Below, one piece after another: positions 17,175 through 21,999 of a stretch of DNA of 21,999 nt (the first letter of the stretch is position 1; every line of letters starts with the position of its first letter). Source of the stretch: CAZKCK01 sp964552325 (GTDB lineage Bacteria; Bacteroidota; Bacteroidia; Bacteroidales; TTA-H9). The position numbers and the translations under genes were made by a program. The DNA is taken from contig CAZKHA010000047.1 in NCBI GenBank assembly GCA_964552325.1, positions 1 through 21,999 of the forward strand, written 5' to 3'. The notes beneath the pieces were generated by a model. It saw only the letters and a program-made list of their open reading frames with translations, did not search any database and had not been told where the DNA came from.

Positions 17175-19079
17175 ATGGATCATCGGCATATTATTGAATC
17201 TTCACACCAACGCAGCAGGCAGGCAGGCATTACTGTTTCGCAGGTTTTTCCGTCCGAAATCGGTTCAAACCAAGCCTTGGGTGCCTTGCTTAAGAAAAAC
17301 CAAGCTTTGCTTGAAACAACCTTGCCAATAGCACAGCAATTGCTGGATGCCATTGCCGACAGCGGCTTTCTAATTATTCTAACCGATTCTAAGGGTTATA
17401 TACTACATGTGATGGGCGATAGTAGCGTGGCAGAAGCGTGCGCCAATCTAAAGATGATTGAGGGCGCATGCATGAGCGAACAAAGCATCGGCACCAATGC
17501 CATGGGTACGGCATTATTCCTTGACCAAGCTATTCAAATATCGGCAAATGAACATTTTGTGGAGGTTTATCGGCAATGGACCTGCTCTGCAGCACCTATA
17601 CACAACCCCGATGGAGCGCTTATTGGCTCACTAAACATGACTGGAAGCCAAGAAAAGGTGCATCCCCACACCCTTGCCCTTGTTATAGCGGCTGTTAAAG
17701 CCATCGAGAACAACTTAAAGAATATATCAATCCATAAGCAACTCCTTGAATCGAACCAGTACGCCTTTACGCTTATGAACAACCTTGTTTTTGGGGTGTT
17801 TGCCATCGACCTCAACGACGAAATTCACTGGGTAAACGACACAGCTTGTAGGCACTTGAACATAAGGCGCATGCAACTAATTGGCCGACCTATTAGTGAA
17901 TTGTTTAAACCCTGGGATAGCATAAGGCGACGTGTTTTGTTAGGTGAGAGCTATGTGGACGAAGAAGGCCAATTGAAAACGAACAATGGAAATGAAAAAT
18001 TTATGCTCAATATCTACCCCATCAATACCCCCGAAGGGGAAATCTTGGGGTATATGTTGACTTTTAGGGAACTTAGGCGCATGCTTAACTTGGTAAATAA
18101 ATACTCGGGAAGCCATGCACGATTTACATTTGACGATATAATTGGCAGTAGTACAGCCATTTCAGAGTTGGTACAGTATGCCCGAAAAATTGCGCAAAGC
18201 CCCTCTTCAATTTTGATAACGGGCGAGAGTGGCACGGGAAAGGAAGTCTTTGCTCAAGCGATACACAATGCCAGTAACCGGCGCGATGCAGCTTTTGTTG
18301 CCATAAACTGTGGCGCCATTTCGCCAACCTTGATTGAAAGCGAATTGTTTGGTTATGAGGACGGGGCTTTTACGGGTGCTCGTAAAGGCGGACGTGCCGG
18401 AAAGTTTGAATTGGCCGATAAGGGAACACTGTTTTTGGATGAAATCGGCGAGATGCACATCGAGATGCAGGTTAAGCTGCTGAGGACCATACAAGAAGGA
18501 TGCGTTACACGCATTGGTGGCAGCAAGGAAATAAAAACCGATGTTCGGATAATAGCAGCCACCAACAAAAACCTTTCTGAAGAAGTAAAAAAAGGACGCT
18601 TTAGGCTCGATTTGTATTATAGGCTTAATGTTGTGCCGCTTCGAATACCTCCATTAAGACAACGCCAAGAAGACATCAAAGCGCTGGTCCGTTTTTTCCT
18701 AAAGCAGAAATCCATTGAACTATCTAAGCGGATACCTTATATCTCGCCCATGCTTAACGAAAAAATAGAGAAACACCCTTGGCCGGGTAATATACGTGAA
18801 TTAGAGAATTTTATTGAGAAAACCGTTTTGCTCGACGGCAAAATCTCTGATATCGCCACCGTAGAAAATGGCTCGACTGCCAACAATGAACCAGTTGAAA
18901 AAAGCCCTGCCGGGCCCATGGCTTCAAAACCTATAAGCTTCGAGGAAGCCGAAAAGCAAGCAATGCATCTCGCGCTCAAACATTATGAGGGCAACATTAC
19001 CCATGCCTCCAAATTTCTTGGCATAAGCCGAAATACCTTTTACCAGAAGGCAAAGAAATACCAGCTAATAATGTCCTGA
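17175..19079 (+). CDS. AcoR-type sigma-54-dependent transcriptional activator (GAF-PAS-AAA+-Fis)
   Basis: 634 aa from the ATG at 17175. The N-terminus resembles AcoR: a SSHQRSRQAGI start, then a GAF-like domain (about 55-180) with SIGTNAMGTAL, NEHF and WTCSAAPIHNPDG. A PAS domain (195-305) follows. The AAA+ domain (about 320-555) has Walker A GESGTGKE (350-357), the sigma-54 loop GAFTGA (397-402), Walker B TLFLDE (418-423) and HPWPGNIREL. The Fis-type helix-turn-helix is at 595-630. There is no receiver domain, so it should respond to a small ligand through GAF/PAS rather than to phosphorylation. AcoR-type proteins elsewhere control acetoin or alcohol metabolism. The adjacent gene is an iron-type alcohol dehydrogenase with a near-consensus sigma-54 promoter, making it the obvious target. 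A TTG at 17148 could extend the frame, but it has no support. Confidence 0.92.
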   Translation: MDHRHIIESSHQRSRQAGITVSQVFPSEIGSNQALGALLKKNQALLETTLPIAQQLLDAIADSGFLIILTDSKGYILHVMGDSSVAEACANLKMIEGACMSEQSIGTNAMGTALFLDQAIQISANEHFVEVYRQWTCSAAPIHNPDGALIGSLNMTGSQEKVHPHTLALVIAAVKAIENNLKNISIHKQLLESNQYAFTLMNNLVFGVFAIDLNDEIHWVNDTACRHLNIRRMQLIGRPISELFKPWDSIRRRVLLGESYVDEEGQLKTNNGNEKFMLNIYPINTPEGEILGYMLTFRELRRMLNLVNKYSGSHARFTFDDIIGSSTAISELVQYARKIAQSPSSILITGESGTGKEVFAQAIHNASNRRDAAFVAINCGAISPTLIESELFGYEDGAFTGARKGGRAGKFELADKGTLFLDEIGEMHIEMQVKLLRTIQEGCVTRIGGSKEIKTDVRIIAATNKNLSEEVKKGRFRLDLYYRLNVVPLRIPPLRQRQEDIKALVRFFLKQKSIELSKRIPYISPMLNEKIEKHPWPGNIRELENFIEKTVLLDGKISDIATVENGSTANNEPVEKSPAGPMASKPISFEEAEKQAMHLALKHYEGNITHASKFLGISRNTFYQKAKKYQLIMS

Positions 19080-19088
19080 TTTTTTACA
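19072..19088 (+). promoter_or_regulatory. Regulator site C, overlapping the activator stop codon
   Basis: TGTCCTGATTTTTTACA is the third motif copy, on the plus strand. Its bases 6-8 are the TGA stop of the activator gene. With site D it forms an imperfect 35-bp inverted repeat with one base between the arms. Confidence 0.5.
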
Positions 19089-19089
19089 G

Positions 19090-19106
19090 TGTAATTTTTT
19101 AGGACA
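19090..19106 (-). promoter_or_regulatory. Regulator site D
   Basis: The reverse strand reads TGTCCTAAAAAATTACA. It is identical to site E over 18 bp, including one flanking base. Its centre lies about 130 bp before the predicted dehydrogenase transcription start, a normal enhancer position for a sigma-54 activator. Confidence 0.65.
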
Positions 19107-19122
19107 ACAAAACAGGAGGCGG

Positions 19123-19139
19123 TGTAATTTTTTAGGACA
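19123..19139 (-). promoter_or_regulatory. Regulator site E
   Basis: An exact second copy of site D, 33 bp downstream (three helical turns, same DNA face). Its centre is about 97 bp before the predicted transcription start. Confidence 0.65.
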
Positions 19140-19202
19140 GCGCGCTTTATCCATGTGACAACACATGATTTTTGGTGCTGATTTACAGCATATTGTAGTT
19201 TG

Positions 19203-19217
19203 TGGCACGCTTGTTGG
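19203..19217 (+). promoter_or_regulatory. Putative sigma-54 (-24/-12) promoter of the alcohol dehydrogenase
   Basis: TGGCACG, four bases, then TTGG. The consensus is TGGCACG-N4-TTGC, so the -24 half and the spacing are perfect and only the last -12 base differs (G for C). Transcription would begin near 19228, 24 nt before the ATG at 19252. The activator sites D and E lie at suitable distances upstream. Confidence 0.65.
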
Positions 19218-19251
19218 AAAGGGTGGATCAAATTTTTATAAGTTTTATCCA

Positions 19252-20418
19252 ATGTCAAGATTCACCTTACCACGCGATTTATACTTCGGCGAAAACACTT
19301 TAGCCGAACTCAAAAACCTAAAAGGTACGAAAGCTGTAATTGTAACCGGCGGCAGCAGCATGCGCAAAGCAGGTTTCCTGCAAATGACTGAAGATTATCT
19401 ACATGAAGCCGGAATGGAGGTAAAGCTTATTGAAGGTGTTGAGCCAGACCCATCTGTAGAAACCGTAATGAAGGGAGCAGCTCTCATGCGCGAGTTTAAT
19501 CCCGATTGGATTGTTTCGATAGGCGGCGGTTCACCTATTGATGCAGCCAAAGCCATGTGGATATTCTATGAGCATCCCGAAGCACGCTTTGAAGATGTGG
19601 CCAAACCGTTCAATATCCCACAACTCCGAAACAAAGCCCGTTTTGTGGCTATTCCTTCAACAAGCGGTACTGCAACTGAAGTTACAGCATTTAGTGTAAT
19701 TACCGATTATAGCAAGGGCATCAAATATCCCTTAGCCGATTTCGAGATTACGCCTGATATTGCCATCGTTGACCCAGCTTTGGCCATGACCATGCCCCAA
19801 CAGCTTACGGCCCACACTGGAATGGACGCAATAACCCATGCCACAGAGGCTTATGTAGCTTGCAACCATAGCGATTTTTCTGATCCTTTGGCTATCAAGG
19901 CCATTCAAATGATAAAAGATAATCTGCTTAACTCTTATCATGGTGATGAAGAAGCTAGAGTAAAGATGCATTATGCGCAATGCCTTGCCGGTATGGCGTT
20001 TAGCAATGCTCTCTTAGGTATTGTACACAGCATGGCCCATAAAACCGGTGCAATTTTTCATATTCCGCATGGCTGTGCCAATGCAATTTATTTGCCGTAT
20101 GTAATTGATTACAATAAAAAGGTTTGTGCACAACGATTAGCAGAAATACCGCGTTGCCTTGGGTTAAGCGGCAATACCGACCTAGAACTGATTGATGCGT
20201 ACACTAGCATGTTGCAACAAATGAACATCCAGCTTTCTATCCCATTATCGTTAAAGGATTACGGCATTAAGGAAGAAGACTTTTTGGCAAACCTGGATAG
20301 GATTTCGGAAAATGCCGTTGAGGATGCCTGCACCGGCTGCAACCCTAGGCCAACCACTGTCGATGATTTTAAGAAAATCTTTACGGCAGTTTACTACGGA
20401 ACCCGAATAGATTTTTAA
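19252..20418 (+). CDS. Iron-containing (group III) alcohol dehydrogenase
   Basis: 388 aa, a normal length. NAD(P)-dependent interconversion of an alcohol and an aldehyde. Motifs: GGGSPIDAAK (91-100, cofactor binding), PSTSGTATEVT (135-145), and metal ligands predicted as D192, H196 (GMDAITHATEAYV), H259 and H273 (VHSMAHKTGAIFHIPHG). The wording GGGSPIDAAKAMWIFYEHPE and the GCNPRPTT end resemble the dehydrogenase half of AdhE and clostridial butanol dehydrogenases, so a short primary alcohol is a reasonable guess. The frame is open to 19165, but MSRFTLPRDLYFG is the family start, and the upstream part contains the sigma-54 promoter. Probably controlled by the preceding AcoR-type activator. Cytosolic. 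Confidence 0.93.
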   Translation: MSRFTLPRDLYFGENTLAELKNLKGTKAVIVTGGSSMRKAGFLQMTEDYLHEAGMEVKLIEGVEPDPSVETVMKGAALMREFNPDWIVSIGGGSPIDAAKAMWIFYEHPEARFEDVAKPFNIPQLRNKARFVAIPSTSGTATEVTAFSVITDYSKGIKYPLADFEITPDIAIVDPALAMTMPQQLTAHTGMDAITHATEAYVACNHSDFSDPLAIKAIQMIKDNLLNSYHGDEEARVKMHYAQCLAGMAFSNALLGIVHSMAHKTGAIFHIPHGCANAIYLPYVIDYNKKVCAQRLAEIPRCLGLSGNTDLELIDAYTSMLQQMNIQLSIPLSLKDYGIKEEDFLANLDRISENAVEDACTGCNPRPTTVDDFKKIFTAVYYGTRIDF

Positions 20419-20433
20419 TTCTATATATCTCCA

Positions 20434-20457
20434 CCTCATTAATTTGAGGAAATTTTT
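20434..20457 (+). terminator. Weak hairpin after the alcohol dehydrogenase
   Basis: CCTCA (20434-20438) pairs with TGAGG (20445-20449) over a 6-nt loop, followed by AAATTTTT. The stem is only 5 bp. It lies 15 bp after the stop codon and may reduce read-through into the Rex-like gene. Confidence 0.35.
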
Positions 20458-20479
20458 CATCATTAGATTTTGGTTACTG

Positions 20480-20507
20480 AGGCCCGGCGATGGGAATCGT
20501 TGGGCCT
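20480..20507 (+). promoter_or_regulatory. Leader hairpin directly before the Rex-like gene
   Basis: AGGCCCGGCGAT (20480-20491) pairs with ATCGTTGGGCCT (20496-20507), a 12-bp stem with two G-T wobbles and a GGGA loop of GNRA type. It ends 15 nt before the ATG at 20523 and is followed by an A run, not a T run, so it is not a normal terminator. A likely RNA element in the leader; function unknown. Confidence 0.5.
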
Positions 20508-20522
20508 TTAAAAAAAACAGAA

Positions 20523-21170
20523 ATGAAGACAGATAATAATAAACCCGACGTACTGCTACCTTTAAATAGTATAAAGCGCTTGCAGCGTTATGTATCATCT
20601 TTGCAAATGCTAATGGCAACAGGGCAATCTTTTGCATCGGCTGACACCTTAGCCAATGTTTCATCTATTGAACTCCATGTGCTTATAGCCGACTTAAATA
20701 TGCTTCAACTCGACATGAAACCCGACACAATAGTCAACTTGAAGCAATTGAATAAGGCTATTGAGCAGAATGCAAAGGATCAATCAAATGAAGAAGTTGT
20801 GGTGGCTGGCACACGCGAACACCTCAACCGCCTACTCGAAACCTGGGAGTTTGCTGGATATGGTTTTCAACTACATGCCATATTTTCAGTAAGTGATATT
20901 CGCCCATTCACGTATCTGCCTGGTTGTAAGGTAAAAGCCATCGAGATAATGGAAGGATGTATTCGAAAGGGCTCCATAAAAACAGGCGTCTTGTGCAGCG
21001 ACCACCTAAATGCTCAAGCCCTAGCCAATAAAATGGTGGAAGCCGGCATTACATTTATTTGGAATTTTTCGCCCATGCTTGTAACCGTTCCTTTGGGAGT
21101 TAAGGTTGAGAATGTAATTATGGGATACCCTAAATGGAAAGGACGTATGCCTACCTTCCGTTTAAGTTAG
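20523..21170 (+). CDS. Rex-like protein with degenerate NAD-binding motif
   Basis: 215 aa from the ATG at 20523. The N-terminal 10-80 (LPLNSIKRLQRYVSSLQML) resembles the winged-helix start of the redox repressor Rex. The C-terminal ALANKMVEAGITFIWNFSPM (167-186), followed by VTVPLGVKVENV, is the typical Rex dimer or NAD-domain end. In place of the usual GxGxxG after the first strand it reads VVVAGTREHLNRLL (92-105), so normal dinucleotide binding may be lost or altered. The residues expected to contact DNA in true Rex proteins are also not obvious. Such Rex-like genes often sit beside NuoE-like and [FeFe]-hydrogenase genes; here a NuoE-like gene follows 46 bp downstream. It is best called a Rex paralogue of unknown ligand and target. 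The frame extends to 20490, but that stretch contains the hairpin. Confidence 0.75.
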   Translation: MKTDNNKPDVLLPLNSIKRLQRYVSSLQMLMATGQSFASADTLANVSSIELHVLIADLNMLQLDMKPDTIVNLKQLNKAIEQNAKDQSNEEVVVAGTREHLNRLLETWEFAGYGFQLHAIFSVSDIRPFTYLPGCKVKAIEIMEGCIRKGSIKTGVLCSDHLNAQALANKMVEAGITFIWNFSPMLVTVPLGVKVENVIMGYPKWKGRMPTFRLS

Positions 21171-21216
21171 CCCATACAATGTTTTCTTTAGAAGGCTTGG
21201 TATTTAAAAAGTGAAG

Positions 21217-21462
21217 ATGGACAAAAAGCATAAAATTTGTATTTGCTTAGGCCGCAGTTGTTTTTCAAAGGGAAACGAAAAAAACCTGGAGATTATCAAA
21301 AGCGTTTTACAAAACCATTCCATAAAAGAGAGCGTTGAATTTAGGGGAAGTGTATGCAATGGCCAATGCGAAAATGGACCTACCATAAAGATTAATGACG
21401 AATTTATAAAGTTTAGCGATGCGGCACATTTGCAAGAAGCATTGATTGAAAAGCTCTTATGA
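21217..21462 (+). CDS. Small thioredoxin-like [2Fe-2S] ferredoxin (NuoE/HydC-like)
   Basis: 81 aa. Four cysteines in the NuoE-type pattern: C10-x4-C15 (CLGRSC) and C47-x3-C51 (CNGQCENGP), which bind a [2Fe-2S] cluster in the thioredoxin-like fold. It lacks the N-terminal helical domain of full NuoE, so it is the stand-alone small form. A role as electron carrier or as an accessory subunit of a NAD-linked hydrogenase-type complex is usual for the family. Here no hydrogenase or NuoF-like gene follows; a strong terminator ends the unit. A GTG at 21211 could add two residues; the ATG at 21217 is preferred. Probably co-transcribed with the Rex-like gene. Confidence 0.85.
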   Translation: MDKKHKICICLGRSCFSKGNEKNLEIIKSVLQNHSIKESVEFRGSVCNGQCENGPTIKINDEFIKFSDAAHLQEALIEKLL

Positions 21463-21483
21463 GCACGTTGTTTATGAGGATAG

Positions 21484-21513
21484 AAAGCCGGGTTTGATGC
21501 TCGGCTTTTTTTT
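21484..21513 (+). terminator. Intrinsic terminator after the [2Fe-2S] gene
   Basis: A stem AAAGCCGGGT with GCTCGGCTTT (10 bp, two wobbles), a 5-nt loop, then a run of eight T (21506-21513). It lies 21 bp after the stop codon. Confidence 0.85.
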
Positions 21514-21615
21514 GTCCGATACATTACCAATAGCTCTGTGCTAAGCTTCAATTTTTACTTCTAAAAGCACTACTTCGCTCGAAGGCCTAAATTTATGAAC
21601 CTCACAAAACCGATG

Positions 21616-21639
21616 CTTTGCGCCTTTGCGTCCTTGCGG
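21616..21639 (+). repeat. Three tandem octamers of the CTTTGCGN type
   Basis: CTTTGCGC, CTTTGCGT and CCTTGCGG follow each other without gaps. The array lies in a non-coding stretch. Confidence 0.6.
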
Positions 21640-21807
21640 AAAAACAATAACACTCCAATTTATAGAGCTCAAATGTTAGGCTTTAAGTATTTATACAATA
21701 ATCAAGAGGTTGTTATCAACTATTTAGATTTTACGAAAACCAGCCAAACCACCCTTCACCTTTTACCTTTTACCCTTTACCTTTTACCTTTTACCTTTCA
21801 CCTTGAA

Positions 21808-21843
21808 CCCCCACCCTCATTCTTCGGTTGGGCAAGCTTCACC
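21808..21843 (+). repeat. 36-bp direct repeat, copy 1
   Basis: This is identical over 36 bp to 21870-21905 (period 62). It starts CCCCCACCCTCATTC and ends GGGCAAGCTTCACC, and contains a potential CCCA/TGGG hairpin. It sits between heptamer blocks one and two. Confidence 0.8.
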
Positions 21844-21869
21844 TTGAACCCTTTACCCTTTACCCTTTA

Positions 21870-21905
21870 CCCCCACCCTCATTCTTCGGTTGGGCAAGCT
21901 TCACC
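21870..21905 (+). repeat. 36-bp direct repeat, copy 2
   Basis: Second identical copy, between heptamer blocks two and three. The last seven bases are the first heptamer of the next block, so spacer and heptamers have probably been duplicated together. Confidence 0.8.
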
Positions 21906-21999
21906 CTTTACCTTTCACCCTTTACCTTTTACCCTTTACCCTTCACCCTTCACCCTTCACCCTAATTATTTGATTATGTTAATATAAATCAGGATTTCT

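Larger units (their letters stand above)
21754..21961 (+). repeat. Composite heptamer minisatellite (YTTYACC) with two spacers
   Basis: Three tandem heptamer blocks with consensus (C/T)TT(T/C)ACC: 8 units at 21754-21809, 5 units at 21837-21871 and 9 units at 21899-21961. The variants TTGAACC occur once in each of the first two blocks. Between blocks lies the same 27-nt spacer twice. The array gives a false open frame at 21595-21987. The stretch 21514-21753 before it has no convincing gene, only the octamer array. Confidence 0.85.

Noticed and set aside
19072..19106. Sites C and D as a terminator of the activator gene
   Set aside because: Only the outer 6 bp (TGTCCT/AGGACA) and a short TTACA/TGTAA can pair; the T runs on both arms face each other and cannot. 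No T tract follows.
20419..20522. Rex operator (TTGTGA-N6-TCACAA type) before the Rex-like gene
   Set aside because: No such palindrome is present; only hairpins with different sequence.
21754..21961. CRISPR array
   Set aside because: Only two copies of the 36-bp unit, the spacer between them is made of heptamers rather than unique DNA, and no cas genes are present.
21595..21987. 130-aa open frame at the right end
   Set aside because: More than half of it is translated heptamer repeat (PFTLYLLPFT-like) and the start lies in the octamer array. No domain is recognisable.

Overview
The window reads as chromosomal DNA from a member of the Bacteroidota. The main evidence is a secreted protein with a type IX secretion (T9SS) C-terminal sorting domain, DUF177 next to ribosomal protein L32, several upstream boxes fitting the Bacteroidota sigma consensus TAnnTTTG, and start codons without Shine-Dalgarno sequences. 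No rRNA, tRNA, insertion sequence, phage gene or CRISPR array was seen. A genus cannot be named. The T9SS protein and the proline genes fit a free-living or environmental lineage better than a typical gut Bacteroides, but that is inference.

Layout. (1) 1-642, minus: DUF177 followed by the start of rpmF (L32), cut by the window edge. (2) 811-5389, amine/proline oxidation: a very large minus-strand flavo-iron-sulfur oxidoreductase of 1077 aa, which fuses what are normally separate subunits of HCN synthase / dye-linked proline dehydrogenase / sarcosine oxidase-like enzymes. It is divergent from a monofunctional proline dehydrogenase. (3) 5411-8410: a T9SS-secreted protein with a probable seven-bladed propeller and four carboxypeptidase-regulatory-like repeats, ending at a strong terminator. 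(4) 8759-15166, signalling: a membrane hybrid histidine kinase with four PAS domains, converging with an NtrC/NtrY-like pair (response regulator then kinase, overlapping by 11 bp). (5) 15423-16658: a DEAD-box RNA helicase. (6) 17087-20418: an AcoR-type sigma-54 activator and an iron-containing alcohol dehydrogenase. (7) 20523-21513: a Rex-like protein with a degenerate NAD motif and a small NuoE-like [2Fe-2S] protein, ending at a strong terminator. (8) 21514-21999: no convincing gene; octamer and heptamer tandem arrays interrupted by a 36-bp direct repeat.

The most interesting part is region 6. Five copies of a TGTCCT-based motif flank the activator gene. Two lie before it, one of them overlapping its own likely housekeeping -7 box. 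Three lie between it and the dehydrogenase, about 100-150 bp upstream of a near-consensus -24/-12 promoter. Both tandem pairs have a period close to three helical turns. This suggests a self-contained switch: the activator limits its own synthesis and turns on the dehydrogenase through sigma-54. The next genes (Rex-like and [2Fe-2S]) are also redox-related, so this end of the window may be a small fermentative/redox island.
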